The position numbers and the translations under genes are program-made. The notes below the pieces were generated by a model, which worked only from the letters and a program-made list of their open reading frames with translations, ran no database searches and was not told where the DNA came from. DNA of 54,289 nt from Microvirga sp. KLBC 81 (GTDB lineage: Bacteria > Pseudomonadota > Alphaproteobacteria > Rhizobiales > Beijerinckiaceae): positions 1 through 54,289 of the forward strand of contig NZ_QDAH01000040.1 of the NCBI RefSeq assembly GCF_003075415.1, written 5' to 3'. Positions 16,359 through 25,677 of the stretch are shown piece after piece; position 1 is the first letter of the stretch; each line of letters opens with the position of its first letter.

Positions 16359-19151
16359 CTAAAAGACTGCCGTAGACAGGCGCTGAAACAGGTTCTTGAC
16401 AGACGTTGTTTTCAGCAGGTCTGCGAGAGTGCCGGCTGATCGCTCACTGGTGGCAAGCAAGACACCACCGCAGACAGTGCCGTGGCCAGAGAACCGATAG
16501 CGGAGGACGTTGGCTGGCTGCAGCCCTCCTGTTGCCTGTGCCACGAATCCCTGGAGCGCAGTCTGTCTATCGCTGCGGCCGTTATCTATACTCATGCCAG
16601 AGAACTGGCCTTTAAGCACACGTGGAATGATCTGTAGCCTGCCATCCTTACGATAGCCGATCCCTAGCCGCGAACTTGCAATGGCCGCAGTGACCCTGGG
16701 ATCGAAGTGCAGAAAGCCATCGAAGGAGACGGGTCTTGCCTGGGTTGTGAAATGATCGAACAGGGCGATTGCGTGCAAGTCATCCAGGCACACAATGATG
16801 CGGCGGTGATCATAGTCATGACCGTGAACATTTGTGCCTATCTGGAATAGGTTAGCGCCTTCAAGCGTCTCATGTGCTTCAATCCAAGCCGTTCCGGCGG
16901 TTGGTTCACGTTCATCTGGAATGGCAAGATTGTGCGCTCTGGCGGAGATGAGATATTGACGAGCTGATCCTGCGTCGCAGAAGTCCGAGCCCTTCGGGTC
17001 GACAATCCAACTTGCACCACCCGTGGAGTAGACAAAGGATGTGCAATCGGAATGGCCATGTTCTGAGTGATGACCGTCCAATGACGCACAGAAATAACTC
17101 CAATGAGCATTCCGCTCGTAGTAACGCGCTGTGATTAACCCCGCATTTGGTAAGGAGAATATCTTTTTTCCTGTCGGATACGACAGCGCCGCGGCAAGTG
17201 CCGGATCGGAGAGCAAGGTAGTTCCATAAACAGACAGCAGCCGTCGCAGCCATGATGCATGATGCAATCCTTGCGGTGCATCGCCGAAAGGTGGAAGCGA
17301 TCCGGAAGGATCAGTAGCAGAAACGACGTTCTGGAGCCCTTTCGTGAGGCGTGTGGTCAACTCGTCGCGAAACTCGCGTGTCTCCGGCACATCGCCAAGC
17401 ATGCGAGCGAGAATGAGCCCTAGTGAGATAATCTCCAGGCGGAAGTGCAGGGATTGTTCAACAAACCCGCCCTCGCGGTCGATGAGGCGGTCAAAGCCTT
17501 CCTGGATTTGTGGGAGGGCAACAGAGCTCCAGTAAGAAGCTAAGGGAAACTTAGGGAGTGCCCGCGCTGCAGAAAGAAGAGCACAGGCAGCATGGATATG
17601 GACAACCGAATGCGCAAAGACATTCTGGCTTACAAGTTGGGCCAGAGCAAAGGCATGGCGCACGACCTCGGAAAAGAGAGTGAAGCTCTTTTCAAAGGCA
17701 GCTGATCGTTGCGATCTCACGTTTAGGGAAAGGAGAGTGAGCAGTGCTTCGGTGCGGGCGGACAGGGACAAGGGGTGAGCACTGATCGGATCCTGAGCAT
17801 GCCCCCAAGGATTGGCCTGCGACCATAAAACCGCAAGATCGATTGCGCGTGTGAGACCTCCGGCTTCCGCCTCGTTTGCGAGATCGACAAGCCAGGATAG
17901 AGACTGAAACTCGAGTCTCCATGCCAATGACTGGAATGGATCTTCCATCCATTTCGGTGCCTCAGGAAGACGCCATGATGGGAAGTTGCTGAGAACAAGT
18001 TCACGCCCATTGATTGTCGTGGGCGCACCCCACTGCACAGATTTGAGCTTGTGGTGAAATGTGAGGGGAGACCGCAGTGCTTCTGGGTCGACAAACTGCT
18101 TGAAGATAGCAGAGTTGACTTTAGAGCCGCCGAACGGCAGCTCGAGGCCCAGCTTCGCTAAGGTCTGACGGAGGAAGGCCCAAGCATCGGGGAGATCGTC
18201 GCCTGAGATATTCTCAAGCAGAAGCTCGTCTCCAAGGGACACTTCGAGTGGGACGACCAATTCCATTCTGACTTCAGCATGCCAGGTCTGAAAGCCGATC
18301 TCGATGCTTGCTGCTCGCGGCGGAGGAAGGAGATCCAGCGTAAAGCGCCGAGCCTGTCGGTGGACGGGAATGTCGATGAAGGCTCCAATGGATGGCGCCA
18401 CCGCTATATCAGGATAGGGAGGGGGCAGTTCCTCTCCTTCCGCATTGCGATAAACGATGCGGGCCAGGGCCCCTTCGCCACCCGGATTCTCATTGATGAT
18501 CTGTCCGCGCACCAGGAGTTGGTGTTCCGGACGCACTCCATATTTATACCAGACAGGCTCGGCTGTGAGAGTTCGCCATGTTCGGCGCACGTCGGACAAT
18601 TCATGGGCGCTCGTCTGATGAGCCTGATCGGCTTCGTTCAAGCCGCTGTCCTGCAAAGAAGTGGGACGAGCAGTCTGAAACAGCTTCGGATCGCGAATGG
18701 TGAAGGGGTGGGAATTGCGCCAGCTCCGAACAGATACGGCCAGTTTCCTGGCCGGGGAGGGGACAAAAAACGTACAAGATACCTTACCAGGATGCACAGG
18801 GCCGTTATGACGGCCGTTGCAATCCGGCCCACCAATGTGCCAGCTGTGAGGATCAATCTGACTTCTTGTCAGGCCGGGCACATAAGCGAAATCGATACTT
18901 GATCCATCCTCCATAAGGAAATCGAAACCGATGGCGGCAAGATCGTAGGCAGCCCTGTTTTCCTCTTGTGGATTCCAATCTATTTGAAAGCTCAGCTCGC
19001 ACCAGCTGTCGCTATCGAGGCCCTCAAAGTTCAGGGTGATGCGTGACCAACGGTTGTTGTTTGAAACAACGTATCGGGAGCTGTCGACCGCCGACAGCGC
19101 ATCGGCGCCAATGTCGGCCGGGATCGGAAAAATGCATCTGGCGGCGGGCAT
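16359..19151 (-). CDS. Heparinase II/III family protein (putative polysaccharide lyase)
   Basis: Large protein of 930 residues. The first ~320 residues look like beta-rich modules, possibly carbohydrate binding, without a clear signal peptide. Residues ~400-640 are predicted to form an alpha toroid. Residues ~660-900 match the heparinase II/III-like beta domain: H-S-E-H-G-H-S-D (695-702) followed by S-F-V-Y-S-T-G-G-A-S-W-I-V-D-P-K-G, and S-A-R-A-H-N. Related proteins degrade uronic-acid polysaccharides (heparin, alginate) or act in cell-surface polysaccharide metabolism. The substrate here is unknown, and the usual Tyr/His pattern near G-G-F-V-E-Q-S-L-H-F (561-570) differs from characterised lyases. 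It is convergent with cheZ and lies 108 bases downstream of the FixJ-like gene on the same strand, perhaps co-transcribed with it. Confidence 0.75.
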   Translation of the reverse strand: MPAARCIFPIPADIGADALSAVDSSRYVVSNNNRWSRITLNFEGLDSDSWCELSFQIDWNPQEENRAAYDLAAIGFDFLMEDGSSIDFAYVPGLTRSQIDPHSWHIGGPDCNGRHNGPVHPGKVSCTFFVPSPARKLAVSVRSWRNSHPFTIRDPKLFQTARPTSLQDSGLNEADQAHQTSAHELSDVRRTWRTLTAEPVWYKYGVRPEHQLLVRGQIINENPGGEGALARIVYRNAEGEELPPPYPDIAVAPSIGAFIDIPVHRQARRFTLDLLPPPRAASIEIGFQTWHAEVRMELVVPLEVSLGDELLLENISGDDLPDAWAFLRQTLAKLGLELPFGGSKVNSAIFKQFVDPEALRSPLTFHHKLKSVQWGAPTTINGRELVLSNFPSWRLPEAPKWMEDPFQSLAWRLEFQSLSWLVDLANEAEAGGLTRAIDLAVLWSQANPWGHAQDPISAHPLSLSARTEALLTLLSLNVRSQRSAAFEKSFTLFSEVVRHAFALAQLVSQNVFAHSVVHIHAACALLSAARALPKFPLASYWSSVALPQIQEGFDRLIDREGGFVEQSLHFRLEIISLGLILARMLGDVPETREFRDELTTRLTKGLQNVVSATDPSGSLPPFGDAPQGLHHASWLRRLLSVYGTTLLSDPALAAALSYPTGKKIFSLPNAGLITARYYERNAHWSYFCASLDGHHSEHGHSDCTSFVYSTGGASWIVDPKGSDFCDAGSARQYLISARAHNLAIPDEREPTAGTAWIEAHETLEGANLFQIGTNVHGHDYDHRRIIVCLDDLHAIALFDHFTTQARPVSFDGFLHFDPRVTAAIASSRLGIGYRKDGRLQIIPRVLKGQFSGMSIDNGRSDRQTALQGFVAQATGGLQPANVLRYRFSGHGTVCGGVLLATSERSAGTLADLLKTTSVKNLFQRLSTAVF

Positions 19152-19259
19152 AAGGCGGCACAGCTCTTCTGGTTGAGGGAAAACTATTCACACTGACGCT
19201 GATGCAGCCCACGAGCCGGAACCATCTGCAAGGTCCGGGCTCTTTCCTCCTATCTCTAG

Positions 19260-19880
19260 TCAATTGCCTACTGTGGCTTCGATGAAAAGGGCCATCCGAA
19301 TCAACTCGGAAAGGCTTCGAGCCTCCATCTTAGCCATGACATTGGATCGATGGATCTCGACCGTTCGGATGCTGATGTTGAGTTCATGGGCAATCACTTT
19401 ATTGGCCTTGCCTGCGACCAAGCAGTCAAGGACTTGGCGCTCGCGCTGAGTCAGCGACTGGAGACGAGCTTGAGTTCTCAGGAGCTCCTGGCTCCGTCGA
19501 ACGCTTTTCTCATCACAGACGAGGGCAAAGCGGACGACCTCAAGAAAACGGTCCTCGCGAAATGGCTTTTCCAAAAAGTCGATGGCGCCAGCCTTCATGG
19601 CTTCGACTGCAAGAGGGATGTCAGCGTGACCTGTCATGACGATGACAGGCACATTGAGCCCTCGCTCATTGAGACGCTGGATAAATTCCAGCCCATCGAT
19701 CCCCGGCATCCTGACATCCGTTACAATGCAGCATCGGCCCGGATCCGCCACCTCTCGCAGAAAGGCGGTCGCAGACTCGTACAAGCGGACGTTCAAACCG
19801 GCAGAGACCAATAGGAAGGATAGCGCCTTGCGCACACCAAGATCATCATCCACCACATAAACGATTGCCCCGCTCGACAT
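19260..19880 (-). CDS. FixJ-like two-component response regulator
   Basis: Two-domain regulator of 206 residues, the standard FixJ length. The receiver has D-D-D near residues 11-13, phospho-acceptor D55 in I-V-T-D-V-R-M-P-G, a conserved V-M-T-G-H-A-D-I segment and K-P-F. The LuxR/NarL-type helix-turn-helix carries L-T-Q-R-E-R-Q-V-L-D and I-S-I-R-T-V-E-I-H-R-S-N-V-M. The ATG at 19880 is chosen because AGGAG stands 10 bases upstream and the FixJ fold begins there; an upstream start at 19967 adds 29 unconserved residues. The FixL-like kinase at 2319-4841 is the obvious partner in this window but is 14 kb away. Its downstream neighbour is the heparinase-like gene; flgB is divergent. Confidence 0.85.
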   Translation of the reverse strand: MSSGAIVYVVDDDLGVRKALSFLLVSAGLNVRLYESATAFLREVADPGRCCIVTDVRMPGIDGLEFIQRLNERGLNVPVIVMTGHADIPLAVEAMKAGAIDFLEKPFREDRFLEVVRFALVCDEKSVRRSQELLRTQARLQSLTQRERQVLDCLVAGKANKVIAHELNISIRTVEIHRSNVMAKMEARSLSELIRMALFIEATVGN

Positions 19881-20346
19881 TGGGCATATTCTCCTGATCA
19901 GCAAATCCGAAGATGAAAGATAGAGAGTGCCTCTGGTCAGGTTGCCCGACAGCCCAGGAGCCTGCACCCATGCCGCTTCAGTCCGAGGTCGTAGACCGCT
20001 TGAACCGCTTCTTCAAGATCTGACAACAAGCGTGCATCATGCACTGCCCCCGGCTTAAGCGTCTTTAATGAGTGCTATGATCCTTCATGCTTGCATTGGA
20101 GCAAAAATCAATTGGCGGAAATGCGACATTGCACCGCTAGAACATCCCACTCAGGGGCGGTTTTGCTATCGATATAACGTTCAAAAGTCAGTCCACTATT
20201 TCTCTCAGCGGTTGTACTCTGTTCATTGCGTACCGAGAAATCCAGGCTGGCTCATCTCCACCTGCAACGTGTTGAACTGGCTAGGTCAGCCTCATGCAAG
20301 GTTGCATGGGTAAATGCATCTTTACCATGACAGCTTGGAGATCATC
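19881..20346. other. Divergent regulatory region between FixJ-like gene and flgB
   Basis: Contains a perfect dyad GTGCATCATGCAC (20032-20044), the flagellar operator-like dyad (20288-20301), an overlapping ATGCAAGGTTGCAT palindrome (20294-20307) and a further TGCAT...ATGCA pair (20303-20318). An 81-codon open frame at 20068-20313 has no recognisable features and is not called. Confidence 0.55.
20288..20301. promoter_or_regulatory. Putative flagellar operator upstream of flgB
   Basis: AGCCTCATGCAAGG, identical over 14 bases to the site at 39166-39179 between motA and flgF. Its centre is about 52 bases ahead of the flgB GTG. A TAAATG hexamer begins 16 bases downstream of the centre (20311-20316) and could be part of a -10 element. 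Confidence 0.55.
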
Positions 20347-20733
20347 GTGACGTCACCCGTCTACCTCTTCGATTTGGCATCGCGGCAGGCGCAGTGGCTT
20401 GCAGCACGTCAGTCCACGATCTCGGGGAACATCGCGAATGCCAATACACCCGGATACCGCGCGAGGGACATCGAACCCTTTGGCGATGTTCTGGATAAGA
20501 CCAAGCTGGCTGTGGTCGCCACGAACGGCGGCCACATCGGCCTGGATGCGACACGGCCCGAGGGAACGAAGATCAAGAAGGCTGATACTTGGGACACTGT
20601 TTATTCCAAGAACTCCGTCAGTCTGGAGCAGGAACTCATCAAGGCCGGTGAAATCGACCGGCAGCATTTATTGAACACCAGCATCGTCAAGGCATTCCAC
20701 CGAATGCTGATGTCGAGCGTGAGGACTGCATGA
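20347..20733 (+). CDS. flgB: Flagellar proximal rod protein FlgB
   Basis: Rod component of 128 residues in the periplasm, first gene of the flgB-fliP operon. It has the rod/hook family N-terminal signature: [21 protein letters not shown]. The GTG at 20347 is chosen because GGAG lies 6 bases upstream and the length then matches the family; an in-frame ATG at 20314 would add 11 residues and lacks a ribosome site. The last codons overlap the flgC start by 4 bases. Confidence 0.93.
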   Translation: MTSPVYLFDLASRQAQWLAARQSTISGNIANANTPGYRARDIEPFGDVLDKTKLAVVATNGGHIGLDATRPEGTKIKKADTWDTVYSKNSVSLEQELIKAGEIDRQHLLNTSIVKAFHRMLMSSVRTA

Positions 20734-21149
20734 TGTTCGATCCTCTCATTGCATCAACAAAACTCTCGAGCTCAGGGCTGGAAGCACAATCGGCGCGCCT
20801 GAGGGTCATCTCCGAGAACGTCGCAAATGCGCAATCGACTGGGCGCACGCCGGGCTCAGATCCCTATACGCGTAAAACGGTTACCTTCAGATCGGAGCTC
20901 GACCGGGCTCTCGGCGCCTCTTCCGTGTCGGTGAAGGAAATCGGGACGGACGATGCGCCATATCCTGTCGAATACGATCCCGGCAATCCTGCTGCGGACG
21001 AGAACGGCATGGTCAAGAAGCCGAACGTGAACATGCTGATCGAGATGGCCGACATGCGTGAGGCCAACCGCTCATATCAGGCAAACCTGCAGATGATGAA
21101 GCAGGCGCGCGCCCTGATTTCCGCAACAATCGACCTAATGAGAGGCTGA
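20730..21149 (+). CDS. flgC: Flagellar proximal rod protein FlgC
   Basis: Rod protein of 139 residues. The N-terminal motif reads [16 protein letters not shown] and the C-terminal helix [16 protein letters not shown] is characteristic of FlgC. It is translationally coupled to flgB by an ATGA overlap and ends one base before fliE. Confidence 0.95.
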   Translation: MMFDPLIASTKLSSSGLEAQSARLRVISENVANAQSTGRTPGSDPYTRKTVTFRSELDRALGASSVSVKEIGTDDAPYPVEYDPGNPAADENGMVKKPNVNMLIEMADMREANRSYQANLQMMKQARALISATIDLMRG

Positions 21150-21150
21150 T

Positions 21151-21483
21151 ATGATCAGTGCAGCATCTTCGATCTCTTCAATGATTGAACGGCCGGTTGC
21201 TGTTTCCTCCGCCCCGACAGCAGCAGTCAAATCCATTGCTGGAACAACTGCAGCCGGGAATCCCCAGGTGAGCTTTCTCGACACGATGGCTCAAGTTGCC
21301 TCGACTGCTATCGATACGCTGAAGACGGGTGAAGCCTCCTCCATCGCCGGCATTCAAGGAAAGGCATCGGTTCAGCAGGTAGCTGAAGCGGTCATGGCCG
21401 CCGAGCAAACACTTCAGACGGCGATTGCGATCCGCGACAAGGTGGTCGCAGCCTACCAAGAAATCGCTCGTATGGCGATCTAA
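21151..21483 (+). CDS. fliE: MS-ring/rod junction protein FliE
   Basis: Small protein of 110 residues linking the MS ring to the rod. The C-terminal half is conserved: [26 protein letters not shown], as in FliE. It starts two bases after the flgC stop. Confidence 0.93.
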   Translation: MISAASSISSMIERPVAVSSAPTAAVKSIAGTTAAGNPQVSFLDTMAQVASTAIDTLKTGEASSIAGIQGKASVQQVAEAVMAAEQTLQTAIAIRDKVVAAYQEIARMAI

Positions 21484-21493
21484 GGAGAACACC

Positions 21494-22288
21494 ATGAGAG
21501 CGCTTGCGATTGCTGCAACCGGCATGAATGCTCAACAGCTGAATGTTGAAGTCATCGCCAACAACATCTCAAACGTGAACACCACGGCGTTCAAGGGCGC
21601 TCGGGCCGAGTTCTCGGATCTCCTCTATCAAGCCGAGCGTGCTCAAGCCGTGCCCAATCAGGCCGGAGCGAGTCCGGTGCCGGAAGGAGCCATGCTGGGC
21701 CTTGGCGTGCGGACAGCAGCAATCCGCAATCTGCATCGTCAAGGATCTCTGACCGCCACGTCGAACCAGTACGATCTTGCGCTGAACGGACGCGGCTGGT
21801 TCCAGGTGGGAGCACCGAACGGTGACATCTTGTATACGCGCGCCGGCGCCTTCAACAAGGATGCTAACGGCCAACTCGTCACCCTCGATGGCTATACGCT
21901 CAATCCCGGCGGGCCGATCCTTATTCCAACCGAGGCTATCGAGGTCAGCATCAACGAGTCGGGTGAGGTCTTCGCCAAGATTGCTGGTGAGGAGCAACCC
22001 CGGGCTCTCGGCCAGATCATGCTCGCAAACTTCGCCAATGATGCGGGATTGGAGCCGATCGGGAACAATCTGTTCCGTGAGACGCTTGCGTCCGGCGCTC
22101 CGAACCCCGGAGCGCCTTCGGATCCTGGTTACGGAAAAATTCACCAGGGTTACCTCGAAGCGTCGAACGTGGATGCGATCAAGGAGATCACCAATCTCAT
22201 CACTGCGCAGCGCGCATTTGAGATGAACTCCAAGGTGATTCAAGCGGTCGATGATATGGCCGGAACCGTGTCCAAGGGCATCCGCTGA
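21494..22288 (+). CDS. flgG: Flagellar distal rod protein FlgG
   Basis: Distal rod subunit of 264 residues. It opens with [16 protein letters not shown], has [15 protein letters not shown], and ends with the family C-terminal helix [15 protein letters not shown]. The ATG at 21494 has AGGAGA just upstream, while the in-frame start at 21425 lies inside fliE and is rejected. Paralogous to flgF at 39285. Confidence 0.96.
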   Translation: MRALAIAATGMNAQQLNVEVIANNISNVNTTAFKGARAEFSDLLYQAERAQAVPNQAGASPVPEGAMLGLGVRTAAIRNLHRQGSLTATSNQYDLALNGRGWFQVGAPNGDILYTRAGAFNKDANGQLVTLDGYTLNPGGPILIPTEAIEVSINESGEVFAKIAGEEQPRALGQIMLANFANDAGLEPIGNNLFRETLASGAPNPGAPSDPGYGKIHQGYLEASNVDAIKEITNLITAQRAFEMNSKVIQAVDDMAGTVSKGIR

Positions 22289-22312
22289 GTAATTGAGGGT
22301 CGGGGTCTGTTC

Positions 22313-22774
22313 ATGAATCTATTGCTTCGCTTCGCAATGGCTGCCGCCATCATTGCTGCCACGTGCCACACGGCTGCGGGTGAAGAGCGTGTTCTCCCCG
22401 TCCCGACAGTCACGATCTACCCCGGTGACATGATCAATGAATCCATGCTCAAGGATAGGAAATTCCCTGAGAATTATCGCTTCCGGACGGCAGTCGTGGA
22501 GTCGCCCCGCGTTCTGGCCGGCAAGACGGCCCGTCGGACGCTGCTTCCAGGCGAACCTATTCCCCTGAATGCTATTGATGATCCAAAGCTCGTGACGCGT
22601 GGAGTTCAGACCGCGATCCTCTTCGAGGAGGGGGCTCTGTCAATCGTAGGTGTTGGCATTCCGCTGCAATCCGGTGCGCTGGGCGAAACGGTTCAGGTCA
22701 AGAATGTCGACAGCGGCAGGATCATTACAGGCCGTGTTCAGGCCGACGGCAAGATCAGGATTGGCATCCAATGA
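22313..22774 (+). CDS. flgA: P-ring assembly chaperone FlgA
   Basis: Periplasmic chaperone for FlgI P-ring assembly, 153 residues with a signal peptide (about residues 1-24, cleavage probably after C-H-T-A-A-G). The SAF-type domain and conserved ending G-R-V-Q-A-D-G-K-I-R-I-G support the call. It is shorter than enterobacterial FlgA, as usual in alphaproteobacteria. It overlaps flgI by 4 bases, matching the functional link. Confidence 0.9.
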   Translation: MNLLLRFAMAAAIIAATCHTAAGEERVLPVPTVTIYPGDMINESMLKDRKFPENYRFRTAVVESPRVLAGKTARRTLLPGEPIPLNAIDDPKLVTRGVQTAILFEEGALSIVGVGIPLQSGALGETVQVKNVDSGRIITGRVQADGKIRIGIQ

Positions 22775-23871
22775 TCCTGCGCGCGCTCCTGCTGGCTTTC
22801 GGTATCCTTCTGTCAGCCCACGCTATGGCTGCCACGCGCATCAAGGATGTGGCCGGCGTCCAGGGTGTGCGCGATAACCAGCTGATCGGTTACGGGCTGG
22901 TCATGGGATTGCAGGGTACCGGCGATACTCTCCGGAATTCGCAGTTTACCGAGCAGGCTCTGCAATCGATGCTGGACCGGATGGGAGTGAACGTCCGGGA
23001 CATCAACCTGCGGACCAGAAACGTCGCGGCCGTCATCGTGACCGCTGATCTGCCTCCCTTCGTCGGCGCAGGTTCCCGGATCGACGTGACGGTGACCTCG
23101 ATGGGTGATGCGACGTCACTCAAAGGCGGCACTCTGATGCTGACAGCGCTGCAGGGTGGCGATGGTCAGATCTATGCGGTGGCTCAGGGCGCGATCGTCG
23201 TGTCGGGCTTTTCCGCTCAAGGGCAGGCGGAGACATTGACATCGGGAGTGGCGACCGCTGGCCGGATCGCCAACGGCGCTCTCGTCGAACGGGAGGTCCG
23301 GGGTGGCTTCGAGGCAGTCGGGTCGCTGGCTTTCGAACTCAAGAATCCTGATTATAAGACCGCCACTCTCGTGACAGACGCCATCAATCAATATGCACAG
23401 CGTCGATATGGAATGCGTGTCGCCGCTCCACGGGATTTTCGCACCGTCGTTCTGCAGAAGCCGAAGAGTATTGCAGCAACCCGATTCATCGCCGAACTGG
23501 GGGATCTCGAAATCCAACCTGACACGCCCGCTCGTATCGTCGTTGATCAGAGAACCGGGACGGTCGTCATCGGGAAGAACGTGCAGATTTCGACTGTTGC
23601 AATCACTCATGGAGCCTTGACGATCCGCGTCACCGAGGCTCCCGAAGTGTCACAGCCCGATCCGTTCTCATACGGGCAGACCGCCGTTGTTCCCCGCACT
23701 CAGGTCACAGCGGATGAGGAGCGGGTTCCTCTTGCAATCGTGAGAGGCTCGGATCTCCAGACCCTGGTCAGGGGACTTAATCAAATGGGCCTGAAGCCGT
23801 CGGATGTGATCGCAATTCTTCAGGCTGTCAAGACGGCCGGGGCTCTTCAGGCTGAGCTGGTAATCCAATGA
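22771..23871 (+). CDS. flgI: Flagellar P-ring protein FlgI
   Basis: Periplasmic ring subunit of 366 residues around the rod in the peptidoglycan layer. A cleavable signal peptide ends near A-H-A-M-A-A. Family motifs include R-I-K-D-V-A-G-V-Q-G-V-R-D-N-Q-L-I-G-Y-G-L-V and G-L-Q-G-T-G-D. Coupled to flgA upstream and motE downstream through ATGA overlaps. Confidence 0.96.
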   Translation: MILRALLLAFGILLSAHAMAATRIKDVAGVQGVRDNQLIGYGLVMGLQGTGDTLRNSQFTEQALQSMLDRMGVNVRDINLRTRNVAAVIVTADLPPFVGAGSRIDVTVTSMGDATSLKGGTLMLTALQGGDGQIYAVAQGAIVVSGFSAQGQAETLTSGVATAGRIANGALVEREVRGGFEAVGSLAFELKNPDYKTATLVTDAINQYAQRRYGMRVAAPRDFRTVVLQKPKSIAATRFIAELGDLEIQPDTPARIVVDQRTGTVVIGKNVQISTVAITHGALTIRVTEAPEVSQPDPFSYGQTAVVPRTQVTADEERVPLAIVRGSDLQTLVRGLNQMGLKPSDVIAILQAVKTAGALQAELVIQ

Positions 23872-24377
23872 CGCAGTTTGAAAAATTCCTTGCAGTGAGG
23901 GCAGGTATATTGGGAGCAGTTGTCGTACTTTCCCTTTCCGGACCTGTCATGGCTCAAGACAAGGAAGGTGAGGCAAAGAGCAACGCATATTGCGTCAATA
24001 TCGCAGATGCCGCCGCCGATGCACGCTTTGCATTGCAAAAAGAAGCGCTCGCCAAAATGGAAAAAGAGCTTGAGGGGCGGCTTAAGATCCTTGAGGCGAA
24101 GCGCGCCGAATATGAGGAATGGCTGCGCCGCCGCAATGAGGTTCTCCAGAAAGCCGACGAGACGATTGTGGCGATTTACTCGCGGATGCGCCCTGATGCC
24201 GCGGCTCTTCAGCTGACCAATATGGAAGATGAGATTGCCGCGGCAGTCATTGCCAAGCTCAACCCCCGCTCCGCCAGCGCCGTGCTGAACGAAATGGAGC
24301 CGGCAAGGGCAGCTCAACTGGCCAACATCATCACGGATGCTCCCAAGCGGGTTGCGGGCAACGGGAGGAAAGAGTGA
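23868..24377 (+). CDS. motE: MotE family flagellar protein
   Basis: Exported protein of 169 residues with an N-terminal hydrophobic signal or anchor (about 12-31), a charged coiled-coil (about 55-110) and a C-terminal MgtE_N-like segment, A-A-A-V-I-A-K-L-N-P-R-S-A-S-A-V-L-N-E-M. In Sinorhizobium MotE is a periplasmic chaperone for the stator-associated protein MotC and is encoded at the same place between flgI and flgH. MotC is present here at 30067, consistent with that role. Confidence 0.85.
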   Translation: MTQFEKFLAVRAGILGAVVVLSLSGPVMAQDKEGEAKSNAYCVNIADAAADARFALQKEALAKMEKELEGRLKILEAKRAEYEEWLRRRNEVLQKADETIVAIYSRMRPDAAALQLTNMEDEIAAAVIAKLNPRSASAVLNEMEPARAAQLANIITDAPKRVAGNGRKE

Positions 24378-25072
24378 AGTTCATCATTGCAGTCGCTAGC
24401 CTTTACCTCCTTGCGGCATGTGCGACCCGGCCTGAGGAAATCGGGCGGGAACCGACGATGACGCCGGTGGGAAGCGGCATTGCCGTCGAGCGTGAACCCC
24501 TTCCTCACGTGTTCAAGAGCACCACCAGCATTGCTCCAAATTCTACGTGGAGCAACGCGAGTGCTGATCTGTTCACCAGCCCCCGAGCCCGCCAGGTCGG
24601 CGATATCGTGACGGTCAATATTCAGATCGACGACAAGGCCCAGTTTGACAATGCGAGCGACAGATCTCGCTCGTCATCGGTTGACGCTGGACTCGGCTAC
24701 GGCTTCAGCTTCGAGGGATGGCAAGCCGATGGCAGCGCTGATATCGGGATCGACTCCTCGTCCTCGTCGGCCGGTCAGGGCAAGATCGACCGGTCCGAGA
24801 AGCTGCGCCTCTCTGTAGCAGCGGTCGTGACCGAGGTTCTGCCTAACGGAAACGTCATCATCAGCGGGTCGCAGGAAGTCCGGGTGAATTACGAGCTGCG
24901 TATTCTCAATATCGCCGGCATCGTCCGCCCTCGTGACATTTCTCCCCGAAACACCATCAGCTATGACAAGATCGCCGAAGCGCGCGTCTCCTATGGCGGC
25001 CGCGGACGCCTGATGGAGGTCCAGCAGCCGGCCTATGGGCAGCAGATCTTTGACGCCGTGACGCCGTTCTAA
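24374..25072 (+). CDS. flgH: Flagellar L-ring lipoprotein FlgH
   Basis: Outer-membrane L-ring subunit of 232 residues. It begins with GTG overlapping the motE stop. A lipoprotein signal peptide ends in L-L-A-A-C (Cys about residue 16). The conserved C-terminal block includes V-N-Y-E-L-R-I-L-N-I-A-G-I-V-R-P-R-D-I and I-A-E-A-R-V-S-Y-G-G-R-G, as in FlgH. Confidence 0.95.
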   Translation: MKFIIAVASLYLLAACATRPEEIGREPTMTPVGSGIAVEREPLPHVFKSTTSIAPNSTWSNASADLFTSPRARQVGDIVTVNIQIDDKAQFDNASDRSRSSSVDAGLGYGFSFEGWQADGSADIGIDSSSSSAGQGKIDRSEKLRLSVAAVVTEVLPNGNVIISGSQEVRVNYELRILNIAGIVRPRDISPRNTISYDKIAEARVSYGGRGRLMEVQQPAYGQQIFDAVTPF

Positions 25073-25093
25073 GCAGGTCGAGAGGCGAGTCTC

Positions 25094-25603
25094 ATGGCGA
25101 CGAATCTGGCATTGCCGGCAGCTTCAGGGCAGGCGTCTGGGAAAGAGGGAGCCAAAAGCCTGATCCTGACGCTTGGACTTCTGACACTGCTCTCTGCTGT
25201 AGTAGGCGGAGGCTTTGGTCTCACCATTGTATCGAGCATCGAAAGGAGAGTTGAGGAGAAGTACAAAGACGCTCCGCAAAAGGTCCCGAATACGAGCCCA
25301 TACACAGGCGACATAACGATCAAGAAAATGGCACCGGTGGTGACCAATCTCGCCAACTCTGAGAACGATTGGGTCCGGCTTGAGGCCTCTATTGTTTATA
25401 AGTCAGGCGACGTTTTGAATTCGGACGTCCTGGTTGCCGAGACCAGGCAGGACGTGCTGGCTTATCTTCGCACCGTATCGCTCTCTCAAGTTCAGGGGCC
25501 GAGTGGCTTGCTTCATGTGAGAGACGACCTGAATGAGCGCGCCAAGATAAGGTCAAAAGGGGTGATTCAGGAACTCGTCCTCGAAACCCTCGTCGTTCAG
25601 TGA
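25094..25603 (+). CDS. fliL: Flagellar basal-body-associated protein FliL
   Basis: Inner-membrane protein of 169 residues associated with the stator and MS ring. One membrane segment (about 20-42) is followed by a periplasmic FliL domain with L-E-A-S-I-V-Y-K and the closing I-Q-E-L-V-L-E-T-L-V-V-Q. It sits between flgH and fliP as in other Rhizobiales. A second, divergent FliL-like protein is at 51073-51522. Confidence 0.88.
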   Translation: MATNLALPAASGQASGKEGAKSLILTLGLLTLLSAVVGGGFGLTIVSSIERRVEEKYKDAPQKVPNTSPYTGDITIKKMAPVVTNLANSENDWVRLEASIVYKSGDVLNSDVLVAETRQDVLAYLRTVSLSQVQGPSGLLHVRDDLNERAKIRSKGVIQELVLETLVVQ

Positions 25604-25677
25604 GGCAAAGAGAGCGAGAGAGCCAGCCATCTCAGACCACATCATTTGAGTGCATCTTTACTACGGAAGACTTTTTC

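Noticed and set aside
20068..20313. Possible 81-residue protein before flgB
   Set aside because: Cys/His/Trp-rich random-looking sequence that covers the flgB operator; no ribosome site.
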